This document shows positions 34,054-44,107 of a stretch of DNA of 64,000 nt, one piece after another. Position 1 is the first letter of the stretch. The number at the start of each line of letters is the position of its first letter. The DNA comes from Oscillatoria sp. FACHB-1407. GTDB lineage: Bacteria; Cyanobacteriota; Cyanobacteriia; Elainellales; Elainellaceae. Under the pieces are notes generated by a model. That model did not search any database, had not been told where the DNA came from, and was given only the letters and a program-made list of their open reading frames with translations. A program made the position numbers and the translations under genes. The DNA is taken from assembly GCF_014697545.1 (NCBI RefSeq), contig NZ_JACJSA010000014.1, positions 124,001-188,000 on the forward strand. The letters run 5' to 3'.

Positions 34054-35325
34054 TTATAGAAGTGGTAATTTGATTTCAAAGGTAGAACCCTTGCCAGGTG
34101 TGCTTTGAACTGTAATGTCTCCACCATGTGCCTCGACGATCTGACGGGCGATCGCCAGCCCTAAGCCAAACCCTCCGGTATGGCGCGATCGCACCTGATC
34201 GGCTCGGTAAAAGCGATCGAAGATGTGAGGTAAATCCTTGGCATCAATCCCGATTCCGCTATCCTTCACTTGAAGGATTGCCCAACAGTGGGTTGGCATT
34301 ACCCGCAATTCAATCGTGCCCTGGTTGGGAGTGTAGCGGTGAGCGTTGCTGAGTAGGTTGGCGATCGCCTGTCGCAGCAAGTCGGCTTCTGCTCGCACGA
34401 GTAGCGGATGGTCTGGCAAATCGAATAAGAGGGTTTGCTGTTTCTGCTGAATTTGTGCTCTGTACTCTTCGAGTAACAGTTGAACGATTGGCACCAGATC
34501 AACGCTTTTCAACATATCAGGTGATAGGGTGCCCTCATGACGTGCCAGAAGCAGGAGTTGACTGACCAGCAAACTCATCGATTGCGCTACGTCAGAAATA
34601 ATGGTTAATCGCTGATGCTGTTCTTGCGGATCAATTGGCTCCATTAATCCCACTTGAGCATGGCTCATAATGCCAGCTAGCGGTGCACGCAACTCATGGG
34701 AGGCATCAGCAGTAAACTGTTGCAACTGGTTGTAGGCTTGACGAATGGGTTGCATTGCTTTGCCCCCCAAGACCCAACCCGTGAATGCGATCGCTCCCAG
34801 TGCCAGGGGTACCCCAAGTGCCAGAAATAATCGCAGCTGCTGCAACGGCTCTTCGACGGCTGCGAGAGATGCCGCAATCTGAAGATAGCCAATCAATCGT
34901 TCACCCTGATATACCGGCAGTGTTAACTGTCTTAATCGAATAGGGGTAGAGCTTTGTCCATCTTCTACCAGCCGCGTTTGAAACCCAGGTGGGGTATCTA
35001 ATTGCTCCGGTGGAACCTTGCCAGTAAATTGCAACAGTCGCTTGTCTGGCGTGTACCAATACGCAAACGCCAAATCTGTACTGAGGGGTAAGGTATCACT
35101 CCCTAAAACTGGAACATTCTCTAAATCGGTACGTTGTCGTCCTTCATAAACATAATTTTCTACCCCCGCTGCCATAATCCGGCTGGTGTTGTAGAGCGTT
35201 TGATCAAAGCTGTGTAGGCGATCGCGTGCCTCCCGCAGATACAATACCCCGGCAAACACCACCAGAATACTTCCCATGGAAAGGGTAAACCAGGTGGCTA
35301 AGTTGCTGCGACTGCGGTTAAACAT
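34054..35325 (-). CDS. Sensor histidine kinase (OmpR-type two-component system)
   Basis: 424 residues from ATG 35325, which overlaps the response-regulator stop by 8 bp; the longer upstream frame is discarded. TM1 (FTLSMGSILVVFAGVLYLRE), a periplasmic sensor of about 130 residues, TM2 (LRLFLALGVPLALGAIAFTG), then HisKA with FTADASHELRAPLAGIMSH (phospho-His), and HATPase: LLSNAHRYTPNQG (N box), KDSGIGIDAKDLPHIF (G1), GGFGLGLAIARQIV (G2). It should autophosphorylate in response to a periplasmic cue and pass phosphate to the RR. Signal unknown. The absence of HAMP is notable. Confidence 0.93.
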   Translation of the reverse strand: MFNRSRSNLATWFTLSMGSILVVFAGVLYLREARDRLHSFDQTLYNTSRIMAAGVENYVYEGRQRTDLENVPVLGSDTLPLSTDLAFAYWYTPDKRLLQFTGKVPPEQLDTPPGFQTRLVEDGQSSTPIRLRQLTLPVYQGERLIGYLQIAASLAAVEEPLQQLRLFLALGVPLALGAIAFTGWVLGGKAMQPIRQAYNQLQQFTADASHELRAPLAGIMSHAQVGLMEPIDPQEQHQRLTIISDVAQSMSLLVSQLLLLARHEGTLSPDMLKSVDLVPIVQLLLEEYRAQIQQKQQTLLFDLPDHPLLVRAEADLLRQAIANLLSNAHRYTPNQGTIELRVMPTHCWAILQVKDSGIGIDAKDLPHIFDRFYRADQVRSRHTGGFGLGLAIARQIVEAHGGDITVQSTPGKGSTFEIKLPLL

Positions 35326-36013
35326 GATGAGTGTTCGTAGGGTCTGGACTGGTGAGGCAATACCCCATGCCATACACGGTCTGGAGCCAATCCTCAGCAC
35401 CAATCGTCTGTAATCGCTGTCGTACCCGGTGGATCAAAATGGTCACTGCTTTACTTTCAGGCTCCATATCCCACTCCCACAGGGCTTGCTCAATTTGGCT
35501 ACGAGAGAGCACCTGTCGGGGATGGCGCATCAAATATTCCATTAGCTGAAACTCTCGCCCCGAAAGCTGAACGGCTTGCTCTTGCCGCTTGATTGTGAGG
35601 GTTGTCAGATGCAATTCTAAATCTCCTAACGTGAGGACATCTCCCTGCCAGAGAGGCGATCGCCGTCCTAATGCCCGGACTCGCGCCAGCAGCTCCATCA
35701 CATTAACGGGTTTGACTAGATAATCGTCTGCTCCCACATCTAATCCTGTAATTTTGTCGGTCACCGTGTCTTTGGCAGTTAAGAACAGTACAGGGGCACT
35801 TTTCCCTAACTGGCGATATCGCTGACACAACTGAATCCCACTGATATTCGGCAACATCCAATCAAGAATCAACAAATCGTAGTGGCGATCGCTGATTAGA
35901 CGTTGGGCAATTTCCCCGTCTTGCACAGCATCAACCCCATGCCCTGATTTGGTCAATGCGGTTTTGAGAGGTTCCAGTTGAATGGGGTCATCTTCCACCA
36001 ACAAAATTTTCAT
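35318..36013 (-). CDS. OmpR/PhoB-family response regulator
   Basis: About 231 residues from ATG 36013. Receiver: MKILLVEDDPIQLEPLKTAL, phospho-Asp in HYDLLILDWMLPNISGI, Thr/Lys in VLFLTAKDTV and LVKPVNVMEL. C-terminal winged helix: LSGREFQLMEYLMRHPRQVL, then SRSQIEQALWEWDMEPESKA and VTILIHRVRQRL. It is translationally coupled to the kinase downstream. A small exported protein (36077) is divergent, 63 bp away, and is a likely target, recalling two-component systems that control a PepSY-like small protein. Confidence 0.94.
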   Translation of the reverse strand: MKILLVEDDPIQLEPLKTALTKSGHGVDAVQDGEIAQRLISDRHYDLLILDWMLPNISGIQLCQRYRQLGKSAPVLFLTAKDTVTDKITGLDVGADDYLVKPVNVMELLARVRALGRRSPLWQGDVLTLGDLELHLTTLTIKRQEQAVQLSGREFQLMEYLMRHPRQVLSRSQIEQALWEWDMEPESKAVTILIHRVRQRLQTIGAEDWLQTVYGMGYCLTSPDPTNTHHV

Positions 36014-36076
36014 CTCAATGCCCAATTAATTCATCAGCCAGTACAATGATTTGAGTCCTCATTGTACTGGTTGTCT

Positions 36077-36475
36077 ATGCCGCTTCGCTGGAATTCCGGT
36101 TGGATCAGGATCAGGTCGGGCTGGAAGGCAATTGCCTTATTACCGCTCATCGGAATCCTTTTTTGGCTAACAACGGGTTGGATGAGTCAACAAGTTTTGA
36201 GCCAAACTCACGCTACCACCACGCAACTACAGGCTGAAGGTCAACACCAGGTTAATTTGTCACTTAGCTTAACGATTGTATCGATTGATGCCGAGATTAA
36301 TCGATCAACGCAGGTCAGTGAGGTCAGTATTCGTGCCATCGGTTCGCCACTCGAAGAGATGGAGTTTAAGTTTCCCGTGATCGAGTTTGACGCAATTGAA
36401 CAAGCGATCGCTCAAGAACTTAGTCTTGCAGTGACTGATATTCACAACCTGATTCGCTATCGAATCAACGAGTAG
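36077..36475 (+). CDS. Membrane-anchored small protein divergent to two-component system
   Basis: 132 residues from ATG 36077; the TTG at 36062 is less likely. One N-terminal hydrophobic helix (WKAIALLPLIGILFWLTTGW) with a basic flank (RWNSGWIRIRSG), then a periplasmic part of about 90 residues: TTTQLQAEGQHQVNLSLSLT, VSEVSIRAIGSPLEEMEFKF, and EQAIAQELSLAVTDIHNLIR. I do not recognise a named domain; length and placement beside an OmpR system suggest a regulated envelope protein, perhaps a feedback subunit. Confidence 0.7.
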   Translation: MPLRWNSGWIRIRSGWKAIALLPLIGILFWLTTGWMSQQVLSQTHATTTQLQAEGQHQVNLSLSLTIVSIDAEINRSTQVSEVSIRAIGSPLEEMEFKFPVIEFDAIEQAIAQELSLAVTDIHNLIRYRINE

Positions 36476-36923
36476 CAGCCTAACACCTGGTCTGTCCTAA
36501 ATAAAGTGGCGATAGCTATAGTTGAAGTTTTTGTAAAGTTATGCCTTTCGCAAGACATTGATGAAACTTTGATAAAGGATTGAGGGTATCTTTGAGTGAA
36601 ATCACTCATCTCAATTGCAATTCAACTTCAAAAAGTTATCTCTAAGTAGACTTTTTTTTAAGAGGAGTGTTGTGAGTTGTATGCAATGAGTAGATGGATT
36701 TGCGACTCGTTAAACGTCTTTGAAATTACTCTGAACCGTCAAATAATCAAGAATCAGGTTTTTGTAAGCTCAAAACTCAGATGATGTCATTGCTTCGTAC
36801 GACTTGATATCAGTTCTATACTACCGTTGAGGTAGTTTGTCGGTTTTTCAATCAATACTCAATGTTTTCCCAAGAGAGCAACTCAGTGTATCTACCAACT
36901 GATGTTACTCACGAGGATAAAGC
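36476..36923. other. Gene-free stretch upstream of the DUF4114 protein
   Basis: 448 bp, AT-rich. A small GAGTGAAATCACTC hairpin (around 36594) and a T8 run near 36652 could be a terminator for the gene at 36077. The remainder probably holds the promoter of the next gene. Confidence 0.4.
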
Positions 36924-39323
36924 ATGGTTACCACAAATACATCTCAACAATCGACTCAAGTCGGAACAAATCTGGACTCAGTAACCTACTATTCCACTCA
37001 GCTTCCATTCATCGACTTATTTAAGGCTTCTGCCCCGTGGGTTACGCAAACTAACACGACCTGGGACACGAAAGAATCGAGCAAGCTTGACCTGGATGCG
37101 AATGGTTGGGTTAGATCACTCCCTCAATCGGGTGCTAACTTTACCAAGGTCGGCACGCTAATGAATCGTGTTGGAGGAAATTATCCCGGTGGTCGATATG
37201 TTGTTCTTTACGAGGGTGAAGGCACCATTCAATATGGGTCTGACGCCAAACGTAATGTGGCGGCTTCTACTCCAGGACGGGATGTTATCGATGTCACTCC
37301 ATCCAATGCAGGCATTTACCTGGCAATCACTGCCACTGACCCCAATAGAACGGGAAATTACATCCGCAATATTCGCGTCGTCCCAGAAGCCTATGAACAG
37401 ACCTATCAAACTCAAATCTTTAATCCAGAACTGATTGAGAAGATTGATGACTTCTCCTCATTCCGGTTTATGGATTGGATGCGAACTAACAATTCTGACC
37501 AGGGAGATTGGAATAACCGCCCCCGTCTTGAGGATTCAACTTACGCAACGGGTAAGGGTGTTCCTATCGAGGTCATGATTGAACTGGCGAACAAAACGGG
37601 CAAAGACCCCTGGTTCACCATTCCTCACCAAGCGACAGATGAATACATTACTAATTTTGCCAAGCTGGTTAAGGAGAAACTTAACCCCAATCTCAAAGTT
37701 CATGTGGAGTATTCCAACGAAGTTTGGAACCCCATCTTTGAACAATATCAATGGGTAACGGAACAAGCGGCAAAAGAAGGAATGCAGTGGTATCAGTGGT
37801 ATGCTCGTCGCACTGAACAGATTGGCGATATCTGGGATAGTGTTTTGGGCAATGATAGGGTCGATACTGTCTTGAGTGGTCAGTCGGGTAACGCCTGGGT
37901 TGCTGGGCAAGCCTTAAACACGGTGAAGCAGTATGACCCTAATTACACAGTCGATTCATTGGCGATCGCTCCTTATGTAAGTCTCCGAGCAAGTCAAGCG
38001 AATGCAGCTGAAATCGAGGGTTGGACACAAGATCCGGATGGTGGGCTGAACAAAGTATTTCAGGAAATCAACCAGGGAGGAGTTCTCTCCAATGGGAAAC
38101 CGGGTGGTGCGTTAGCGGCTGCCCTTGACCACGTAACAAAACACGCTACTTTGTCAGACCAGTATGGACTTGATCTAGTTGCCTATGAGGGAGGACAGCA
38201 TTTAGATACTAACCAGGATGGAACTGAAAATAACCAGGCTATCACTGACCTATTTATTCAAGCCAACCGTGATCCCAGAATGGGAGAGGTTTACCGCAAA
38301 TATCTGGAGGGACTCCAGGAGCGAGGCTTAGATACGTTCATGAACTTTGTTGCAATTGGGCAACCGAGCCGATGGGGATCGTGGGGAGCCTTAGAACATG
38401 TGGGGCAAGATAGTTCGCCCAAATATGATGCCTTGATTGATTTCATCAATCAAAATGCTCCGGTTGTTTCCACTCCAGTAGACCCACCCCCTACGGATCC
38501 CACCACTCCGGTTGTTTCTACTCCAGTAAACCCAACCCTCACTGATCCAAACAATGGAGGCACACTGCCAACTGACTCTCCTCTGGTGGAGCCAACCATT
38601 ACCGGGGAAACACTGCCGACGGATCCGAATACTCTGGGTGCTACTCCTGTCATGCCAAGTCCTGCTGATCCTACATTTGTAAATAACCCGATTAACTCCT
38701 CAGGGAATAGCATTTCCATGACTCCAACAGCTATACCAACCCTGTCTGGAGGGAATCAACCGAATCCAATTGCAGCAGTAAGACCAAGAAATATCTTTAC
38801 CCGATCAGGTGTCATTAACTTGAGGAAACTCGATTTGAATCAGGATGGTCGAATTGATAGAACCGTTAAACTTTCCTTCAGTGACATTCATAGCAATGCA
38901 CTGTACAACAATTCTGTAGGCTTCTATAAAGTCGCCAATACTCGTGGAGATGTTTTAGATCCGGTTTCAGGAACTCTCATTCAACCCGGCAAAGCTGGGT
39001 ATGCACGAGCTGCCCTTCAGCAGCGACTCCGGGGAGTTAACCTGACTCGCGACACAGGGGATGTTACAGTTCGCACTTCAACCAATACTTTGTTGGCTCC
39101 TTTCTTGATTGCAAATAGTACGCCAGGAGAGTATTTGTCCAAAGATGCCAACGGCTCTGAAAAAATTCCCCATGCTTACTTTGCATTCCGGGGAGCTAAT
39201 GCTGATAGAGCAAGGCATGTTCGTGTCTTGAATGGAAATACGTTTGGCTTTGAGGATCTGTGGCGTGGCGGAGATAAAGATTTCGATGACTTTGCATTTA
39301 AAGTCACTGCACAGCCTGTCTAG
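36924..39323 (+). CDS. Putative clan-A-like glycoside hydrolase with DUF4114 C-terminal domain
   Basis: 799 residues, no N-terminal signal peptide. Residues about 20-510 resemble a TIM-barrel glycosidase: RFMDWMRTNNSDQGDWNNRP, an acid/base candidate Glu266 in HVEYSNEVWNP, and a nucleophile candidate Glu422 in LVAYEGGQHL. A Pro/Thr-rich linker with repeats of PVVSTPV follows (505-610). The C-terminus ends GFEDLWRGGDKDFDDFAFKV, the DUF4114 signature, which in cyanobacteria is common in exported surface proteins. GAGG lies 8 nt before ATG. It probably leaves the cell by a leaderless route such as type I secretion; that is inference. Substrate unknown, likely a cell-envelope or extracellular polysaccharide. 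Confidence 0.75.
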   Translation: MVTTNTSQQSTQVGTNLDSVTYYSTQLPFIDLFKASAPWVTQTNTTWDTKESSKLDLDANGWVRSLPQSGANFTKVGTLMNRVGGNYPGGRYVVLYEGEGTIQYGSDAKRNVAASTPGRDVIDVTPSNAGIYLAITATDPNRTGNYIRNIRVVPEAYEQTYQTQIFNPELIEKIDDFSSFRFMDWMRTNNSDQGDWNNRPRLEDSTYATGKGVPIEVMIELANKTGKDPWFTIPHQATDEYITNFAKLVKEKLNPNLKVHVEYSNEVWNPIFEQYQWVTEQAAKEGMQWYQWYARRTEQIGDIWDSVLGNDRVDTVLSGQSGNAWVAGQALNTVKQYDPNYTVDSLAIAPYVSLRASQANAAEIEGWTQDPDGGLNKVFQEINQGGVLSNGKPGGALAAALDHVTKHATLSDQYGLDLVAYEGGQHLDTNQDGTENNQAITDLFIQANRDPRMGEVYRKYLEGLQERGLDTFMNFVAIGQPSRWGSWGALEHVGQDSSPKYDALIDFINQNAPVVSTPVDPPPTDPTTPVVSTPVNPTLTDPNNGGTLPTDSPLVEPTITGETLPTDPNTLGATPVMPSPADPTFVNNPINSSGNSISMTPTAIPTLSGGNQPNPIAAVRPRNIFTRSGVINLRKLDLNQDGRIDRTVKLSFSDIHSNALYNNSVGFYKVANTRGDVLDPVSGTLIQPGKAGYARAALQQRLRGVNLTRDTGDVTVRTSTNTLLAPFLIANSTPGEYLSKDANGSEKIPHAYFAFRGANADRARHVRVLNGNTFGFEDLWRGGDKDFDDFAFKVTAQPV

Positions 39324-39766
39324 ATAATGTCAATTTGGGTTAAACACTCGTAGTTGACCATAAGCAGATTGTGGAGAGGTAGAGGAGTGGAGGAGCTAGC
39401 GAATTATCCTCCAGTCATCCTTCTACTTCCTTACCCCTCTACCCCTTCCCTGTCAAATTCACTGTGGTGCAGTACTGGCGCATCAACGTCAGCAAACCCC
39501 TCGATTGATTGTGAAAAGGTCGCTTGTATCAGGACAGTGTGCCCTGGAGGGAAGGATGTGAGCGAGTGTGAGAGTGCGAAATGCCCATGCTCACACCCTC
39601 TTACGCTCGCTCTCTTAGTCCCCATCCTGGCCTAAATAGGACTACTGTCAGGGCTACCTCCTTATTGATCACGGAGGGCGTGTAGCTTTGACCTTTGCGC
39701 CTTAAGACGGAGGAGCGATCGCTATATCAGGTGGTATATCTAACTAGAATTGTTGTTACTGTACCT
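39324..39766. other. Intergenic stretch with two imperfect palindromes
   Basis: Around 39371-39451 lies a GAGGAGTGGAGGAG / CTCCTCTACCCC-type palindrome related to the insertion inside the next kinase (43262-43345). Around 39556-39617 GTGAGCGAGTGTGAGAG pairs with CTCTTACGCTCGCTCTC. No gene is seen. Confidence 0.45.
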
Positions 39767-40000
39767 ATGCCTGCAATCGACCATCCTCAGTTAGCAGATC
39801 TCGTGCGGGAAACGCGGCAGCGTTTAGAACTTTCGCAAGTTAAATTTGCCGCAAAGTTAGGGGTTTCATTTCAAAGTATTAATCGTTGGGAGAATGGGCG
39901 GACGAAGCCCCTACCCATTGCATTGAAGCAGATTGAGTCCTTGCTGCATCAGATGGGCGAGGCGGGTCAAGATTTGCTGGCTAAATACTTTTCAGAGTGA
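39767..40000 (+). CDS. Small XRE-family DNA-binding protein paired with hybrid kinase A
   Basis: 77 residues from ATG 39767. Almost the whole protein is a Cro/C1 helix-turn-helix: LADLVRETRQRLELSQVKFA, then AKLGVSFQSINRWENGRTKP, ending LLHQMGEAGQDLLAKYFSE. It is 15 bp upstream of a 1334-residue hybrid kinase, surely in one operon. A close paralogue (47259) stands in the same relation to the second kinase. It may be the output or autoregulator of the kinase, although it has no receiver domain of its own. Confidence 0.85.
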   Translation: MPAIDHPQLADLVRETRQRLELSQVKFAAKLGVSFQSINRWENGRTKPLPIALKQIESLLHQMGEAGQDLLAKYFSE

Positions 40001-40015
40001 GGATGGAGAGATCCT

Positions 40016-43000
40016 ATGACCGATAATCTCCGCTGCTCTATCGATTCAGGCAATGACTCATCTCAAAACCTTTCTCAGGGTATTGCTGAAGCCCGTGATC
40101 AAACAACAGCAGAAGTAGCAGATTCCCCAGACCAACAGCCCGATTTAGCGTTGGAAATTCAGGCATTGCAAATTCTCAATAGCAGTGATGACTGCATTAA
40201 GGTATTGGATTTGGACGGGCGAATCCTGTTCATGAATCGGGGGGGACAAGCGTTACTGGACATCCAGGATATAACGCCTTTTCTGAATACCTCCTGGGTA
40301 AAATTTTGGCAAGGAACGGGTCGGCAAGCGGCAATAGATGCGATCGCTAAAGCAAGAACAGGTGAAGTTTGCACGTTTCAAGGCTATTGTCCAACCCCCC
40401 GTGGCAAACCGAAGTGGTGGGATGTCAAAATCAGCCCAATTCGAGGAACCGAGGGGCAAGTTGAACGGCTGTTGTCCATCTCGCGCGACATCACCGAGCG
40501 CAGGCAAATTGAAGACCAGCGCAGGCAAGCAGAGGAAAGGTTGCGGGAGTCAGAGGAGCGGTATCGAGCCATTGTTAATCAAGCTGTGACAGGTGTTGCC
40601 TGCACCGATCTTGATGGCAACCTGACGCTGGTCAATCAGAAGTATTGTGATATCACTGGCTACTCAGCCGAGGAACTGCGGCAGCGACGAATGCAGGACA
40701 TTACCCATCCTGAAGACCTACCCCGCAATGTCGAACTGTTCCATCGAATGCGGACTGAAGGCGCACCGTTTGAAATTGAGAAACGCTACATTCGCAAAGA
40801 TGGCTCGATTGTCTGGGTCAACAATAGCGTATCGGTGAACCGCGATCGCAATGGCAACCCGCAATCGGCAGTGGCGATTGTGTTAGATGTTACCGAGCGC
40901 AAACAGGCCATGTTGAGTGCTGAATTTTTTGCGACGGTTACTCAAAACCTGGCTGAGGCAACCTGTGCCGAAGAGATGATTCAAGCGACCGGTGAACAGT
41001 TAAACCAATATCTGCAAATATCCATTTGTGCCTTTGTCGAAATTAATGAAAGTGCAGGGGTCGCAGCAATTCATCACAGTTGGCATCAGCAGGAGGTACC
41101 CAGTTTAATTGGGGTTTATCATCTGACAGAATTTGTCACAGACGAATTTTTCCAAACGGCGAAAGCTGGACGAACCCTTATTGTCCGCGATGTCACAACT
41201 GACCCCCGAATTGCGGATTCAGAGCGATTTGCCCCCCTCAAAATTGGTTCGTTTATTAACGTTCCACTGATTCGGGACAATGAGTGGAAATTTTCCTTGA
41301 GTGTTTATCATCAAACCCCTTACAACTGGCGCAGCGATGAGATTGAGTTGATGCGCGAATTGGCAAATCGAATTTGGTCAAAACTGGAACGCACGCGGGT
41401 TGAGACTGCCCTGCGCGAAAGTGAGGAGCAGTTCCGCACGCTCACCGCTACCATTCCCCAATTAATTTGGACGGCAACGCCTGACGGTAGGGTGGACTAC
41501 TTGAGTGACCAGTGGGCAGACTACATCGGTCTTCCGCCAGAGCAACTGTATGATCAGAGTTGGCAGCAAATCACGCATCCGGAAGATCTGCCGAACACGT
41601 TGCGACAATGGGAGCATAGCCTTCAGTCGGGGGAGCCGTTAGAAATTCAACACCGATTTCGCGATCGCACTGGGGAATGGCGTTGGCAGTTGGTGCGGGG
41701 TATTCCCATCAAAGATGCAACGGGAACTATCAAAAAATGGGTCGGCACCTGCACCGACATTCAGAGTGAAGTCGATATCAAAGAAGCCTTGCGTGAGAGT
41801 GAAGAGCGGTTTCGGTTGATGGCAGATGCAGTGCCGCAAATTGTCTGGATTACGGACTCAGACGGTCGAGTTGAGTTTTTCAATAAGCAATGGAGCAACT
41901 ACACCGGAGTGCCTTGTGAACTGACAACAGTGGCAGAGGTTGTGGCTAACTTCGTTCATCCCGATGATGGTGCCCTGACGATGGGGGCGTTCAACCAGGC
42001 ACAACAGACGAGCAACACCTTGACGATCGAACACCGAATTCGAGCGGCGGATGGAACCTATCGCTGGTTCCTCGTCAAAGCCGAGCCGTATCGTCACCCA
42101 GAAACGGGGGAGATTATTCGCTGGTTTGGTGCATCGGTTGATATTCACGATCGCAGACAAGCTGAAGCTGCGATCGCCGCCGATCTAAGAGATACCCAAT
42201 TGTTGCGTGACCTGAGCGCACGACTGACCACTGAAACCGATATTCAGGTGCTTTATGACGAAATTTTAGCGGCAGCGATCGCGCTTACGCAGGCGGATGC
42301 TGGCTCGTTCCAATTCTTCAATCATGAAACCCAAGAACTGTTGTTGCTTGCCACTCAAGGCATCAGCCCAGCCCTGGTGAAGCAGTTCAATCGCTTGACC
42401 ACGAGTTGCAGTACATCCTGTGGCATTGCTCTGGCAACGGGTGAGCGAGCATTTGTGAATTTTGATGTGCCAGATAGCGAAGATCCTGACGGGTCGATGC
42501 GGCTGCATGTCGAGTCTGGGCTGCTCTCTGCCCAGTCCACGCCGCTCCTGTCTCGATCAGGCAAGCCCATCGGCATGGTTTCTACTCATTGGCGCACACA
42601 CCGCCGACCGAGGGATTCTTCGGAGCTTGGCGAAGCCAATCGCGAGTTACGATTTCTCGATTTGTTGGCGCGGCAAGCGGCTGACCTGATTGAGCAGCGA
42701 CAGGACGAAGCCCAACGGAAACAGCTTTTAGAACGCGAACAAGCTGCGCGGGAAGCAGCCGAACGAGCTAACCGCATCAAAGACGAATTTTTGGCAGTGT
42801 TATCGCATGAATTGCGATCGCCCCTCAATCCCATCCTCGGTTGGTCTAAACTGCTCCAGAACGGCAAGTTAGATCCAACGAAGACCGCCCAAGCTTTAGC
42901 CACGATCGAACGAAATGCCAAACTGCAATCGGAATTAATTGAAGATTTGCTGGATGTATCGCGGATTCTGCGCGGGAAACTGAGCCTCAATGTCGCTCCG

Positions 43001-44020
43001 GTTAACCTTGCTTCTACTATTCGAGCTGCAATGGAAACGGTACGTCTGGCAGCAGAAGCCAAAGCAATCGATTTGCAATTGATGATTTTAGATATTGGAT
43101 TGGAAGACGAGGACAATCCAACATCCAACATCCAACATCCAAAATTTCTAGTTTCGGGGGATGCTACTCGGTTACAGCAAGTCGTTTGGAATCTTCTCTC
43201 GAATGCGGTGAAGTTTACTCCAGAGGGAGGACAGGTAAAGGTTTACTTGGAACACGTTGAGCATGAGGAGGGGGAAGAGTGGAGGAGTGGAGTAGAGGAG
43301 CGAAGGAAATCCTCTCTACCCCGCTACTCCTCTGCCTCTTCACCCCTGCACGCTTATGTTCAAATTACCGTTAGCGATACAGGACAGGGAATTGCGCCTG
43401 ACTTCTTACCCTATGTGTTTGACTACTTCCGTCAAGCGGATGGGGCGACAACCCGCAAGTTTGGTGGATTAGGGTTAGGGTTGGCGATCGTGCGGCATTT
43501 GGTCGAACTACATGGAGGAACGATTCGAGCCGACAGCTTAGGCGAGGGTCAAGGTGCAACCTTTACCATTCGACTGCCCCTCATACCCACTCCATCACAG
43601 GTGAACCAGGATGAGCGATCGCCTCAGCAGTCCCTCAGTTTGAACGGCATCAAAATTCTGATCGTAGATGATGAACCTGATACACGAGAATTGGTGGTGT
43701 TTGTGTTGGAGCAACAAGGGGCACAGGTGGCAGCCGCTATGTCTGCTCCCGAAGCTCTGCTTATTCTGCCTCAAACCAGACCAGATATCTTACTCAGTGA
43801 CATCGGAATGCCCGATATGGACGGGTACATGTTGATTCGGCAGGTGAGGACGTTAGCTCCTGAACAAGGGGGAACAATTCCGGCGATCGCACTCACCGCT
43901 TACGCAGGTGACACCAATCAACAACAGGTGCTTGCCGCAGGCTTTCAAAAGCACATCTCGAAGCCCATTGAACCAGAGGCATTGGTACAGGCGATCGCTC
44001 ATTTAGTTCGCCCTACATAA
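40016..44020 (+). CDS. Hybrid sensor histidine kinase A (PAS/GAF-rich)
   Basis: 1334 residues, soluble. In order: PAS (about 45-165, ALEIQALQILNSSDDCIKVL), PAS (175-295), GAF (300-460), PAS (465-590), PAS (595-720), GAF (730-900), HisKA with EFLAVLSHELRSPLNPILGW, HATPase (DATRLQQVVWNLLSNAVKFT; SDTGQGIAPDFLPYVFDYF; GGLGLGLAIVRHLVELHGG), and a C-terminal receiver (KILIVDDEPDTRELVVFVL; phospho-Asp in LLSDIGMPDMDGYML). Between the N and G1 boxes an extra, low-complexity segment EEGEEWRSGVEERRKSSLPR is encoded by a repeat. No HPt or output domain; phosphate must go to another protein. Signal likely light, redox or a small ligand via PAS/GAF; the GAFs lack an obvious bilin-Cys motif. Confidence 0.93.
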   Translation: MTDNLRCSIDSGNDSSQNLSQGIAEARDQTTAEVADSPDQQPDLALEIQALQILNSSDDCIKVLDLDGRILFMNRGGQALLDIQDITPFLNTSWVKFWQGTGRQAAIDAIAKARTGEVCTFQGYCPTPRGKPKWWDVKISPIRGTEGQVERLLSISRDITERRQIEDQRRQAEERLRESEERYRAIVNQAVTGVACTDLDGNLTLVNQKYCDITGYSAEELRQRRMQDITHPEDLPRNVELFHRMRTEGAPFEIEKRYIRKDGSIVWVNNSVSVNRDRNGNPQSAVAIVLDVTERKQAMLSAEFFATVTQNLAEATCAEEMIQATGEQLNQYLQISICAFVEINESAGVAAIHHSWHQQEVPSLIGVYHLTEFVTDEFFQTAKAGRTLIVRDVTTDPRIADSERFAPLKIGSFINVPLIRDNEWKFSLSVYHQTPYNWRSDEIELMRELANRIWSKLERTRVETALRESEEQFRTLTATIPQLIWTATPDGRVDYLSDQWADYIGLPPEQLYDQSWQQITHPEDLPNTLRQWEHSLQSGEPLEIQHRFRDRTGEWRWQLVRGIPIKDATGTIKKWVGTCTDIQSEVDIKEALRESEERFRLMADAVPQIVWITDSDGRVEFFNKQWSNYTGVPCELTTVAEVVANFVHPDDGALTMGAFNQAQQTSNTLTIEHRIRAADGTYRWFLVKAEPYRHPETGEIIRWFGASVDIHDRRQAEAAIAADLRDTQLLRDLSARLTTETDIQVLYDEILAAAIALTQADAGSFQFFNHETQELLLLATQGISPALVKQFNRLTTSCSTSCGIALATGERAFVNFDVPDSEDPDGSMRLHVESGLLSAQSTPLLSRSGKPIGMVSTHWRTHRRPRDSSELGEANRELRFLDLLARQAADLIEQRQDEAQRKQLLEREQAAREAAERANRIKDEFLAVLSHELRSPLNPILGWSKLLQNGKLDPTKTAQALATIERNAKLQSELIEDLLDVSRILRGKLSLNVAPVNLASTIRAAMETVRLAAEAKAIDLQLMILDIGLEDEDNPTSNIQHPKFLVSGDATRLQQVVWNLLSNAVKFTPEGGQVKVYLEHVEHEEGEEWRSGVEERRKSSLPRYSSASSPLHAYVQITVSDTGQGIAPDFLPYVFDYFRQADGATTRKFGGLGLGLAIVRHLVELHGGTIRADSLGEGQGATFTIRLPLIPTPSQVNQDERSPQQSLSLNGIKILIVDDEPDTRELVVFVLEQQGAQVAAAMSAPEALLILPQTRPDILLSDIGMPDMDGYMLIRQVRTLAPEQGGTIPAIALTAYAGDTNQQQVLAAGFQKHISKPIEPEALVQAIAHLVRPT
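43116..43144. repeat. Heptamer repeat inside kinase A gene
   Basis: ATCCAAC repeated with a 7-bp step (four units) inside the coding sequence just before the N box; it encodes NPTSNIQHPK. A matching heptamer stretch occupies the same place in kinase B (44964-44994). Confidence 0.7.
43262..43345. repeat. Palindromic repeat inserted in frame in kinase A
   Basis: GTGGAGGAGTGGAGTAGAGG pairs imperfectly with CTACTCCTCTGCCTCTTCAC. It is related to the intergenic element near 39371. It expands the loop between the N and G1 boxes of the ATPase domain. Confidence 0.65.
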
Positions 44021-44107
44021 CTCCTACACACCATGCAAGCGATGGCTCAAATAATAGATTCTGGGGGAGCTTCCTGACTTTCCCTCCGGGGCACTACCAT
44101 GTTCCGG

